Positions 45,315-54,457 of a stretch of 64,000 nt of DNA are shown piece after piece. A program made the translations under genes and the position numbers. Numbering within the stretch: position 1 is the first letter of the stretch; the number at the start of each line of letters is the position of its first letter. The stretch lies in contig CBDCWW010000012.1 in assembly GCA_965223585.1 (NCBI GenBank), forward strand, positions 119,965 to 183,964, given 5' to 3'. The notes beneath the pieces are model-generated. The model ran no database searches. It saw nothing but the letters and a program-made list of their open reading frames with translations, and was not told the origin of the DNA. Source of the DNA: CBDCVN01 sp965223585 (GTDB lineage: Bacteria > Deinococcota > Deinococci > Deinococcales > Trueperaceae).

Positions 45315-48300
45315 ATGGAAAAGGAACAAAACCAACCCCTATTACACATTAATTTGTTGGGGAGTCCTAAGGTGAGTTTTGGAGATGGTGATCCTGTACA
45401 AATACCCAAAAAGGTGCTAGCACTATTGGCCTATGTAGCTATTGAAAAGCAAGCTATAAAACGCTCTAAGTTAATATTGTTATTTTGGAGCGATGTGACT
45501 GATGAGCTAGCTCGTAATAGCTTACGTACAGGACTCTCAGAGCTAAAAAAAGTATTAGGGGATTATATACAGTCTACTAGACAAACAGTAAACCTTAATT
45601 GGGAGCAACCAATTTTGGTAGATGCATTAGAGCTGGAAGCAGCTAACACTGACGAGCCACTTAATTTAAAGAGGCTAGCTAAAGCCACCTCTTTGTATAG
45701 AGGGGATTTCCTAGCAGATTTGGAAATAAAAGATGCACCAGAATTTGATGATTGGCTCCTAAGCCAGCAAGAGCACTATCAAAAAATTGCTTTTGAAGCC
45801 TTTGATAAGCTAATAAAAATTGCTGAAGATAAAGAAGACTATATCAGTGCTCTAAACTACGCACAGAACATGCTTAATCTTGATCAGCTACAAGAAGAGT
45901 CACATTATAAACTTATATACTTATATGCCAAACAAGGTAACCGTGCAACAGCCTTACAACAATATGAAAAGTGTAGACAAACACTAGCAGAAGCTTTAGA
46001 AATAGAGCCTAGTGAAGCAATAGAAAACTTGATAGAGCAAATAAAATCAGGAGAGCTAGGGCAGCTAAACAAAGCCTCAGAGGCCAGCTCAGCAAATGAA
46101 TTTAATGCAAGGCTAAAGCTGCCTACAAACCTCACCCCCCCCGCTTTTTTAACAGAGCAGGAGAGTGGAACAAGAGAAACATTATTTGTAGGTAGAGTAG
46201 AAGAGCTAAACCAATTGCAAAAAGCACTAGACTCTATAGCTGAAAACAAGGGACAAGTAAGGTTGGTCTTAGGTAATACAGGACAAGGTAAATCATATCT
46301 ATTGCAAAAATTTGCTGAGCAGGCGCTAGAGGCAAAAGAAGACCTATTAATACTAACAGGCTACTGTGACCAACAATCAGGAATAGGAGACCCTTATTTA
46401 CCCTTTAGGCATATATTGTTACTGCTTTTAGGAGATGTAGAAGCTCAATGGCAAGGGGGGTTAATTAGTACAACACATGCAAAGCTTTTGTGGAAAGCTA
46501 TGGAGGAAACAGTACCAGAAGTAGCAAAGCATGCCCCTGATCTAATCAGTAGTTTTTTAACTGGAATGCCATTAATTGAAAGGTTAATGGTAGCAGGTTT
46601 AGACAAAGAGCCTTGGTTTGAAGAGGTTGTGCGCCTAGCTAGCGAGAAGCCTTTGGGGATGCTCGAGCAAACCCGAATAATCTCTTTATATGCCGGTGTC
46701 TTAGAAGCCATAGCAAAAATTAGACCGATTCTACTTATCCTAGAAGATACTCACTGGATAGATTCTTCCTCAGCGACCCTTTTTAATTACTTGAGCAGGC
46801 GTGTAGCCACTAACCGTATTTTCCTTGTAGGAAGTTATAGACCTAGTGACGTGTTAGCAAATGAGAGTCATCCTATTCTTGCCATTAGTAAGGAATTACA
46901 ACGTCTTTACGGCGGCATATCAATAAACTTAAACGAGCAAAAAGTAGAAGCTGAACTTAGTTTTGTAAATGCTTATCTTGATAGTGAGCCTAATGAGCTA
47001 AATGATAGTTTCCGTGAAGCCTTTTTTAAGCGCACACAAGGACACGCACTCTTTACTACTGAGCTATTGCAAACTATGAAAGAAAGGGGGGATGTTTATA
47101 AACAAGATGGTAAATGGTTTGCGAGGGATAATATAGACTGGCAAACTCTGCCAGCTAAAGTAGAAGGGGTTATAGAGGTGCGCATCAGTCGTTTGCCTAA
47201 TGAACAGCGTGAATTACTAGGTATTGCCAGCGTACAAGGTGAAACATTTATAGGAGAAGCTGTTGCACAAGTACAAAAACAAAATGAACGTGAGGTTATT
47301 CGGGCTTTAAGTAGTGAAATAGATAAGCAACATCAACTAGTGCAATCAGAGAAAATGGAACTGCTTGGCAAAAGAAGGCTATCTCACTATCGTTTTAGAC
47401 ATAATCTTTTTCAACAATATGTTTATAACAACCTAGCCGAAACTGAACGCATTTATTTACATGAAGATATAGCACTGGCGCTCGAGGAAATGTACGGTGA
47501 GAAAGCCAAGAAAATAGCACCACAATTAGCTTGGCATTTTGAACAAGCTGGCAATCTTGAAAAGACCTTTGAATATTTGCTCTTAGCTGGACAACAAGCG
47601 CAAGCATTGGGTTCTAATAAAGAAGCTATTATCCACTATGAGCGTGGTCTGGCTCTTATGGGTCAGTTAACTATTACTCAGGCAATTACCTCTACTGAGT
47701 TAGGTTTTCAAGCGGGTTTAGGCATGGCACTATTGCCTGTTGAAGGCTTTCAATCTGAACGAGTATCTACTGCTTTAGAACGTGCCTTAGAGCTCTGCCG
47801 TCAAGTTGGGGGAACAAACTCCCAATTAATGACCATTTACGCAGGCCTAGCCCATTATGCTCTTGCCAATAGTAATTTATCAATGGAGACCTTTTTAGAA
47901 TGGTCAAGTGAATATAAAGCTATAGCCGATCAGCAAGAAGATTTAGGGCACAGGGCTACAGCAATAGCCTTAACAATGTCAGCTTATTTCTTTCTGGGCG
48001 ATATAAATAAAACTATAGAACTAGGTCGTTTAGTACTTAGCTACCTCAACTTCGATCAAGCAAGCCATGAAAATATGGTTCGTCATTACACTCAAGACCA
48101 CCGTGTAGTGTTAGCTTCAATGCTATCTTGGGCACTTTGCTACAAAGGTCAGTTAAAGGAAGCTAAAGAATTAATGGCTAACCAACCAGTACCCCATTTG
48201 AAGCATGCAGCAAGCAGGGCATTCTTTCTAGGTGCAGCTGCACCTATTTATCAGTGTATGAATGATTTTACCCACTTAAAAACTTTAAGTGAAGAGCTTT

Positions 48301-48869
48301 TAAAAATAGCTGATGAATATGGCTACTTTTTCTGGACGACTTTTGGGCTTGCCTATCATGGCTGGGCTTTAGCAAAACTAGGAGAAACAGAAAGAGGCAT
48401 TGCTGAAATAAAGCAAGGTATCAATGGTGCCAAAATGGCAGGAGGGCTTACCTTAGGCTCATGTGCTTTAACAATGTTAGCTGAAAGTTTGTGGTTAGGG
48501 GGTAAGCATAAAGAGGCCCTGGACGCCTTAGAAGATGTATTTACCTACAGCAAGCAAAAAGGTGAGTCTTTTTTTGCATCTCAAATAAATCGCCTAAAAG
48601 GTGAGTGGACTCAAAAATTAGGGGCAGAAGCTGCTGAAGTTGAGCAATGTTTTAGGAAAGCTATAGAGGTGGCTAAAGAGCAAGAAGCTCCTATGTTGGA
48701 GTTGAAAGCAGTTTTATCTCTAGCAAAACATTGGCAAGCTAACGGTCAATTAGAAGAGGTGCACTCACTACTAACAGAACTTCTAGAACGTATAACTCCT
48801 ATAGTAGATGTAGAAGAGATTCCCGAGTATGCAGAAGCGAGTAAGATTCTTGCTGCACTTGAGATATAG
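45315..48869 (+). CDS. SARP/BTAD-STAND transcriptional regulator 5
   Basis: 1184 residues (MEKEQNQPLLHINLLGSPKV). Winged helix, BTAD domain (YRGDFLADLE), ATPase with GNTGQGKS and LLILEDTHWID, TPR-like C-terminal half nearly matching regulator 4. Among all five regulators it shows the most departures in ATPase-adjacent motifs (KLLWKAMEETVPEVAK where the others have KRLWEAMGETVPQ). It probably binds the class B array shared with regulator 4's target. No gene follows on its strand; the next gene is convergent. Confidence 0.9.
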   Translation: MEKEQNQPLLHINLLGSPKVSFGDGDPVQIPKKVLALLAYVAIEKQAIKRSKLILLFWSDVTDELARNSLRTGLSELKKVLGDYIQSTRQTVNLNWEQPILVDALELEAANTDEPLNLKRLAKATSLYRGDFLADLEIKDAPEFDDWLLSQQEHYQKIAFEAFDKLIKIAEDKEDYISALNYAQNMLNLDQLQEESHYKLIYLYAKQGNRATALQQYEKCRQTLAEALEIEPSEAIENLIEQIKSGELGQLNKASEASSANEFNARLKLPTNLTPPAFLTEQESGTRETLFVGRVEELNQLQKALDSIAENKGQVRLVLGNTGQGKSYLLQKFAEQALEAKEDLLILTGYCDQQSGIGDPYLPFRHILLLLLGDVEAQWQGGLISTTHAKLLWKAMEETVPEVAKHAPDLISSFLTGMPLIERLMVAGLDKEPWFEEVVRLASEKPLGMLEQTRIISLYAGVLEAIAKIRPILLILEDTHWIDSSSATLFNYLSRRVATNRIFLVGSYRPSDVLANESHPILAISKELQRLYGGISINLNEQKVEAELSFVNAYLDSEPNELNDSFREAFFKRTQGHALFTTELLQTMKERGDVYKQDGKWFARDNIDWQTLPAKVEGVIEVRISRLPNEQRELLGIASVQGETFIGEAVAQVQKQNEREVIRALSSEIDKQHQLVQSEKMELLGKRRLSHYRFRHNLFQQYVYNNLAETERIYLHEDIALALEEMYGEKAKKIAPQLAWHFEQAGNLEKTFEYLLLAGQQAQALGSNKEAIIHYERGLALMGQLTITQAITSTELGFQAGLGMALLPVEGFQSERVSTALERALELCRQVGGTNSQLMTIYAGLAHYALANSNLSMETFLEWSSEYKAIADQQEDLGHRATAIALTMSAYFFLGDINKTIELGRLVLSYLNFDQASHENMVRHYTQDHRVVLASMLSWALCYKGQLKEAKELMANQPVPHLKHAASRAFFLGAAAPIYQCMNDFTHLKTLSEELLKIADEYGYFFWTTFGLAYHGWALAKLGETERGIAEIKQGINGAKMAGGLTLGSCALTMLAESLWLGGKHKEALDALEDVFTYSKQKGESFFASQINRLKGEWTQKLGAEAAEVEQCFRKAIEVAKEQEAPMLELKAVLSLAKHWQANGQLEEVHSLLTELLERITPIVDVEEIPEYAEASKILAALEI

Positions 48870-49005
48870 TTCTCCAGAAAAGCTTTTCCCCTAAAACAAA
48901 ACTCTTTCTGTGGGCATGTCATTCTGAGGAATATAACAAGAGTTTGACATGGTCAATCAAAAGTTGTCCCAGAAACAAATATCAAGAGTGAAATTGAGAA
49001 TCACT

Positions 49006-49191
49006 CGGTCACCATCGTATAAACAAGTCACTGCAAGAATTCTACTTCCTATGGCTTAAAATTGAAATTTACCTCTGATTATTTGAACACCATATAAAGC
49101 CATATCCGTGGATTGTTTGACTTCCTTAATTTAGAAGAAGCTCAAATTTTACTTACTAGAAGCAAGAATTTTAGAAAGGCGATGGTGACCG
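49006..49191. repeat. 12-bp inverted repeats 160 bases apart in a gene-poor gap
   Basis: CGGTCACCATCG (49006-49017) and its exact complement (49180-49191) enclose AT-rich sequence with no convincing gene. A short plus-strand frame around 49113 is not supported. The gap 48870-49422 also holds fragments of the GTCATTCTGAG repeat (about 48907) and the right end of a MITE copy (about 49256-49339). Confidence 0.4.
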
Positions 49192-49362
49192 ATATGACCT
49201 CCTTGTTGCCTCTTGATAACACTGTTCCCAACAGTGTTAATTTTTTATGTCAAACTCTTGATATAACAGTCCCAGAAGCAAACCCAAAGGTTTAGAAAAT
49301 CAAAGGAATAACAAAAATTAGTTTAATCACAGTTCAGATAATATAGTGCTCAACATAAAAAT

Positions 49363-49384
49363 CCCCCTACTATGCTGTAGAGGG
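49363..49384 (-). terminator. Terminator of the truncated lipoprotein gene
   Basis: CCC.CTAC/GTAG.GGG stem followed by TTTTTATG on the minus strand. It is the usual terminator of this gene family and has been retained. Confidence 0.7.
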
Positions 49385-49422
49385 ACTAAATTTTGTAGAG
49401 TATTTTTTAGCTGTAAAGCAAT

Positions 49423-49539
49423 TTACTCAAATACATAGGCTGAATCTGAATTACTTCCTTTATCATTATCTTCAAAAATTCCTATCGCCTTAGTATTTCT
49501 ATCTATACCAACAGGACCACCAAATAGGTCATTGGTTGT
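49423..49539 (-). pseudogene. Remnant of the last propeller blade, out of frame
   Basis: A 39-codon stretch reads TNDLFGGPVGIDRNTKAIG...SDSAYVFE-stop, the standard C-terminus of the 730-residue lipoproteins. It lies in a different frame from the upstream truncated gene and overlaps its end, so blades 1-6 were deleted and the join is frameshifted. Confidence 0.8.
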
Positions 49540-50587
49540 CACCAAAACTTAATTCTGCTTGCCTTAAAATCAAATACCCTATAGATTCATTAGGGTGGCT
49601 AGTTTCTCTATCTGCTGACTGCTCTTCCTCTACTCTTACTTGTACACTACTATCTGTTAGACGTTTGTAGCGTAAGCTTGCTGTGTCTTCTCCTTCATAA
49701 CTCTGCATTCCTGCTAGAAAATAACTATCTCCAAATGTCTCTGCTGTAAAGCTATAGTTTATTGTTCTAAAGTTATGGCTTACTATGTTTCCGGTCTTAG
49801 CACTTAAGGCTTGAAACTTACCAAATGGCCCTTCTCCGGGTAGAATAACTATATAACCAATATCCTCTACAGGATGAGTACCATCTGCTTTCTCTTCTTC
49901 TTGTACCTTTACTCTAAATCCTCCTGTTGCTACTTGTTGTCTTGTTGTTACCGCAGCAGAATTATTTCTACTCTGTGCTTGGGTCAGTATCACTGCTCCT
50001 GTTGGAAATGGATACTTTAGATTTACCTTCTTAAAGTTGTGGTTTGTTCTTACCTTACCTACTTCATACACTAGACCATTTATCCACAACCCTGATTCCA
50101 TTACTAAATAGGTAACTGCTTCTTTACCATGAGCACCATCTAGATAATCCCACTCATCTACTTGAAATTCAAACTCTTGACTTGTTACATTCCTTATTCT
50201 TATCACTGCTGGATCTCCATTGTTGTACGATAAGGGTTGCATTATTACTACTGGGTTTCTAAACTTATTTAGAAAAGTTATTTTATGCCATTGGTTTGAT
50301 CTACCTTGTCTGACAAATACTTTACCTACTTCACCAATAATCTTGTTAGTCTCTATTCCTGCACTAGATGATAACTGGCTTTCACTACTCACAGCACTAC
50401 GTTGCAGGATTACCACTTCACTAACATCTGGAACTACATCTGGTGGCACATCTGTAAAGGGAATGGTATCGGTAATGACCTCTTCAGGACTTACCTGAGC
50501 GGTTGGAACTTCTTGGTCAGGACTACTAACGTTCTGACAACCAAATAAAACTACTGAAACTACTAATACGAATATATACTTTAACAT
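49529..50587 (-). CDS. Truncated lipoprotein: three lectin-like modules without the propeller
   Basis: 352 residues from ATG 50587 (AAGGAG 7 bases upstream; a longer in-frame start at 50626 would run through the AGTTCC/GGAACC hairpin and is unlikely). Lipobox LFGC, acidic linker and all three lectin-like modules are intact up to GYLILRQA. Seven residues later it stops (ELSFGDNQ), exactly where the propeller begins in the paralogues. Promoter array, ribosome site and signal peptide are intact, so it may be expressed as a module-only lipoprotein. Otherwise it is a recent pseudogene. Confidence 0.75.
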   Translation of the reverse strand: MLKYIFVLVVSVVLFGCQNVSSPDQEVPTAQVSPEEVITDTIPFTDVPPDVVPDVSEVVILQRSAVSSESQLSSSAGIETNKIIGEVGKVFVRQGRSNQWHKITFLNKFRNPVVIMQPLSYNNGDPAVIRIRNVTSQEFEFQVDEWDYLDGAHGKEAVTYLVMESGLWINGLVYEVGKVRTNHNFKKVNLKYPFPTGAVILTQAQSRNNSAAVTTRQQVATGGFRVKVQEEEKADGTHPVEDIGYIVILPGEGPFGKFQALSAKTGNIVSHNFRTINYSFTAETFGDSYFLAGMQSYEGEDTASLRYKRLTDSSVQVRVEEEQSADRETSHPNESIGYLILRQAELSFGDNQ

Positions 50588-50678
50588 TTTAAATCTCCTT
50601 AGATTTCTAGTTCCTGTTGGAACCATAATTCGAAATAGTTGGTGCTATTTCTTATGTTGTTTATCTTAAAAATAGTAT

Positions 50679-50722
50679 CGGTAAAGTATCGTATACAAAT
50701 CGTAAAAAAATCGGTAAAATTT
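50679..50722 (-). promoter_or_regulatory. 11-bp direct-repeat array (class C), truncated lipoprotein gene
   Basis: Units start at 50679 (CGGTAA), 50690 (CGTATA), 50701 (CGTAAA) and 50712 (CGGTAA). Shared with 53547 and 58764 and distinct from classes A and B. Confidence 0.78.
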
Positions 50723-50867
50723 GCCGAAAACCACTTAGGCAATACATTCAAGAGAATTAAGAATAGTAAGATATCTGAACTTTATAAAAATCCCCCTACT
50801 GCAAATTCTACGGACTGGTAGGGGTTCAAAAACTTGAACCCTTCCAAGCACAAAATCCCCTAATGCA

Positions 50868-50972
50868 CTTCTAAACAGTGATGAGCAATTAGATGCTTTG
50901 GGTAAGGCTCTATTAGATTTTAATGCTATTGAGGATTTGATAGGGTGGCTCGAGCACCCCAAATTTAGATAG
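50868..50972 (+). pseudogene. C-terminal fragment resembling DUF4351 (Rpn-family nuclease)
   Basis: 35 codons ending in TAG. The pattern EQLDALGKALLDFNAIEDL, then IGWLE, is typical of the C-terminal DUF4351 segment of Rpn/PD-(D/E)XK transposase-like nucleases. There is no start and no upstream domain. Related non-coding sequence (GAGCACAAAT...CCCC.AATG) recurs after several FG-GAP genes. Confidence 0.5.
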
Positions 50973-51035
50973 CTCGAGGCAAAGAAATCATAAAAATCGG
51001 CTGAGGCACAGTTCAAATAACCAAGGTAAGCAAAA

Positions 51036-51147
51036 TATCCGATCTGTAATTTGTGTGATGATGACCAACCATGATTTAATAGTGTCAGAAGCAAATCTAA
51101 GGCTTAAAGAGAAAATCAAAGCAATCAACTTAATCACAAGTCAGACA
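51036..51147. repeat. MITE-like element, diverged copy
   Basis: Ends TATCCGATCTGTAATT and ...AATCACAAGTCAGACA match the 53638-53759 element end to end, with scattered changes. Confidence 0.55.
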
Positions 51148-51169
51148 ATAAGTACTCAAAATAAAAAAT

Positions 51170-51191
51170 CCCTCTACTACATTGCAGAGGG
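51170..51191 (-). terminator. Terminator of gene 51230-53455
   Basis: CCCTCT.C/G.AGAGGG stem followed by ATTTTTTATTTT on the minus strand. Confidence 0.75.
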
Positions 51192-51229
51192 ATCAAATAT
51201 TATAGCCTACGTGTTAATAGTAAAGCAAT

Positions 51230-53455
51230 TTACTCAAATACATAGGCTGAACCTGAATTAAAGACTTTATCATCATCATTATAGGCACCTACTACTACAG
51301 TATTTCCTGATACGGCCACAGAGTTACCAAATCTTTTATCATAACCAGTTCCCTCATCAGAGGGTAATAGTCTCTTGACTTGCCCCCATTGGTTAGTACC
51401 ACCTTTATTACGCTGATACACGTAGACTGATTCTGTATTGGCCTCATCAGACTCACTTGGTCTATTCCCTACCAACACAATGTCTCCTGATATAGCTACA
51501 GACTTACCAAAGTCATCATAATCTAACCCATCAGAGGCTACTACTCTCTTAACTTGTCCCCACTCGTTACTGCCACCATTATTACGCTCAAATATATAGG
51601 CTGCACCCATACTAGTGCCATTATTGTCATCTCCGTAAGCCCCTACCACTAAAGTATTTCCTGATATAGCTACAGATTCGCCAAAGGAGTCCTTAGCAAC
51701 CCCATCAAGGGCTAGGATCTTCTTAACCTCCTCCCATTTGTTAGTACCACCATTATTGCGCTCAAATATATAGGCTGCACCTGAACCACTGCCATTATCG
51801 TCATCTCCTTTAGATCCTACCAGCACTATATTTCCTGATATAGCCACAGAGAAACCAAATGAGTCCTCAGCTGCCCCATCAGAAGCTAGTAGTTTCCCGA
51901 CTTCACCCCAATTGTCATTACCATCCTTATTGCGCTCAAATACATAGGCTGCTCCTGAATTATTGCCATTGTCATCATCTGATGCCCCCACTACTACAGC
52001 ATCTCCTGATATACCTACAGAGCGACCAAATCGGTCCTCAGCTGTTCCATCAGAAGGTATTATTTCCTTGATCTTTCCCCATTTGTTGATACCATCTTTA
52101 TTGCGCCCAAAGATGTGAACTGAACCTGAATTATTGCCATTGTCATCATCTTGAACTGCCCCGACCACTACAGTATCTCCTGATATGGCTACTGAACTAC
52201 CAAACAGGTCAAAGTCTTTTCCATCAAAGGCTACTATTTTCTGTACCCTTACCCACTTACCCTTAGCATCTCGCTCATATATGTAGACTGCACCTGCATT
52301 AGTGCCTTTATCATCATCCAAACGAGCTCCTACAACCATAGTATCTCCATCTATAGCTACAGAGTGACCAAAGTTGTCACCAAATTCCCCATCAAAAGCA
52401 ATGATCTTATCTTCATCAAAATCTGCTTGTCTTAGTAACAAGTACCCTATAGACTCATTAGGATGACTAGTTTCTGCGTCTGCTGACTGCTCTTCCTCTA
52501 CTCTTACTTGTACACTACTATCGGTTAATTTTCTGTAGCGCAAGCTTGCTGTATCTGTTCCTGCATAAGTCTGTATTCCCGCTAGAAAGTAACTATCTCC
52601 AAATGTATCTATCATAAAACTATAGTTTATTGTTCTAAAGTTGTGGCTTACTATGTTTCCTGTCTTGGCACTTAAAGCCTGAAATTTACCAAATGGCCCT
52701 TCTCCGGGTAAAATAACTATATAACCAATATCTTCTACAGGATGGGTACCATCTGCTTTCTCTTCTTCTTGTACCTTTACTCTAAATCCTCCTGTTGCTA
52801 CTTGTTGCCTTGTTGTTACCGCAGCAGAATCATTTCTACTCTGTACTTGTGTTAATATCACTGCTCCACTTGGGAAAGGATAATTTAGCGTTACTTTCTT
52901 AAAGTTGTGGTCTGCTCTTACCTTGCCTACTTCGTACACTAGACCATTTGTCCACAACCCTGATTCCATTACTAAATATGTAACTACTTCTTTACCATGA
53001 ACACCATCTAGATAATCCCACTCATCTACTTGAAATTCAAAGTCTTGACTTGTTACATTCTTTATTCTTATTACTGCCGGGTCACCACTATTGTACGATA
53101 AAGGTTGCATTATTACTACTGGATTTCTAAATTTATTTAGAAAAGTTATTTTATGCCATTGGTTTGATCTACCTTGTCTGACAAATACTTTACCTACTTC
53201 ACCAATAATGTCATTACTCTCTATCGCTGCACTAGTTGACATTTGACTTTCATTGCTCATAGCGCTACGTTGCAGAATTACCACTTCACTAGCATCTGGT
53301 GCTATATCTGGTGGTACATCTGTAAAAGGAACGGTATCAGTAATGACTTCTTCTGGATCTGGTTGAGCATCTGGAACTTCTTGGTTAGGGCTACCAACAT
53401 TCTGACAACCAAACAACACTACTAAAACTATTACTATAGAAAAATACTTTAACAT
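51230..53455 (-). CDS. Lipoprotein: three lectin-like modules plus seven-repeat propeller
   Basis: 741 residues from ATG 53455 (MLKYFSIVIVLVVLFGCQN; AAGGAG upstream). An upstream in-frame ATG at 53494 lies in the AGTTCC/GGAACC hairpin. Three lectin-like modules, then seven propeller repeats. The last two blades are unusual (DGLDYDDFGKSVAISGDIVLVGNRPSESDEANTESVYVYQRNKGG; DEGTGYDKRFGNSVAVSG), each described here in parts. It ends NSGSAYVFE. It belongs to the class C operator group with 49529 and 56462, which also share the MLKYF start rather than MFKY. Confidence 0.82.
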   Translation of the reverse strand: MLKYFSIVIVLVVLFGCQNVGSPNQEVPDAQPDPEEVITDTVPFTDVPPDIAPDASEVVILQRSAMSNESQMSTSAAIESNDIIGEVGKVFVRQGRSNQWHKITFLNKFRNPVVIMQPLSYNSGDPAVIRIKNVTSQDFEFQVDEWDYLDGVHGKEVVTYLVMESGLWTNGLVYEVGKVRADHNFKKVTLNYPFPSGAVILTQVQSRNDSAAVTTRQQVATGGFRVKVQEEEKADGTHPVEDIGYIVILPGEGPFGKFQALSAKTGNIVSHNFRTINYSFMIDTFGDSYFLAGIQTYAGTDTASLRYRKLTDSSVQVRVEEEQSADAETSHPNESIGYLLLRQADFDEDKIIAFDGEFGDNFGHSVAIDGDTMVVGARLDDDKGTNAGAVYIYERDAKGKWVRVQKIVAFDGKDFDLFGSSVAISGDTVVVGAVQDDDNGNNSGSVHIFGRNKDGINKWGKIKEIIPSDGTAEDRFGRSVGISGDAVVVGASDDDNGNNSGAAYVFERNKDGNDNWGEVGKLLASDGAAEDSFGFSVAISGNIVLVGSKGDDDNGSGSGAAYIFERNNGGTNKWEEVKKILALDGVAKDSFGESVAISGNTLVVGAYGDDNNGTSMGAAYIFERNNGGSNEWGQVKRVVASDGLDYDDFGKSVAISGDIVLVGNRPSESDEANTESVYVYQRNKGGTNQWGQVKRLLPSDEGTGYDKRFGNSVAVSGNTVVVGAYNDDDKVFNSGSAYVFE

Positions 53456-53546
53456 TTTAAATCTCCTTAGATTTATAGTTCCTGCTGGAACCATAATTCG
53501 AAATAGCTAGTGCTATCTCTTATGTTGTTTAGCTTAAAAATTGTAG

Positions 53547-53590
53547 CGGTAAAGTATCGTTTTCAAATCGTAAAAAAATCGGTAAAATTT
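53547..53590 (-). promoter_or_regulatory. 11-bp direct-repeat array (class C), gene 51230-53455
   Basis: Units start at 53547 (CGGTAA), 53558 (CGTTTT), 53569 (CGTAAA) and 53580 (CGGTAA). Confidence 0.78.
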
Positions 53591-53637
53591 ACCGAAAATC
53601 ACTGAAGCAATACATTTAAGAGAATTGAAATAGCAAG

Positions 53638-53759
53638 TATCTGAACTTTGATTTGTGTGATTACAACAATGGACTATGATTTGATAGTGCCAGAGGCAAA
53701 CATAAAGGTTTGGAGAAATCAAAGAAGCCATAAAGATTAGCTCAATCACAGTTCAGATA
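53638..53759. repeat. MITE-like element, full length
   Basis: 122 bp bounded by TATCTGAACT.TGATT and its complement, the clearest pair of terminal inverted repeats in the family. A second partial left end follows at about 53778, just before the group II intron. Confidence 0.62.
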
Positions 53760-54457
53760 ACTACAGCTAGCAAAATGTTTGAACCTTGATTCGTGTAATT
53801 ACAATGATGGGTCTAATAGTGGAAGGGTTCAAAATTTTGTTGTGACGTGAAAGCTGTTTAAGTCATAGTTTTACTCATTTCACTAAGGAGGTGAAGATAA
53901 AACCAATCATTCCGTTGATTGTAGCCTATCAACACATGCGTAAGGAGCAATCCTTGGGTATGAAGCTGTTGAGACAAGCGTCCGTGCATCATGCCGCACC
54001 TGAACTGTGAGGGAAAGGTGTTGACTGCAAGCATCATGTGGTCTAGTGACGTCGGCTTGGCAATAAGACCAACATATGTGAACTGTTGTAACCATCGTCA
54101 TGAGCAACAAGCCAAAGATGCTGAGAGGCTTGGACCAAAAGGTAAGTGGTCAGGTTCGTATCTATCAAAATGGAGACGACACGGACGAAGCACCATCGGT
54201 GGATAGACAGGGTCTAAGTTGCCGAGTGATTTAAACGGAACACGATAAGCCCATAGTTCTCCTTCTGGGAAAGTGAACCGCAAGGTAAACCGATAGGACT
54301 GTGGGTATAGGAAAGTGGAGAAAGCGAAAGCCTGTTTGTAATGGATAGGATAGGGCTGGTAATCCCCACCAGAAATACCCAACTCGAAAGAGAGCAGACT
54401 TCCACTAGGCTTCTTATGGCGAGAGAGTTTGACGAACCTTTGTAGGAAGGAAAGCAA

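Noticed and set aside
13154..48869. The STAND regulators as anti-phage (Avs-like) defence ATPases
   Set aside because: They have a SARP winged-helix and BTAD N-terminus instead of a nuclease or other effector, and sit at operator-like arrays, so transcription regulators are the better reading.
49113..49295. Plus-strand frame of 60 codons (MFDFLNLEEAQ...)
   Set aside because: It has no ribosome site, crosses one of the 12-bp inverted repeats and ends in MITE sequence. Probably chance, though the first part looks mildly coding.
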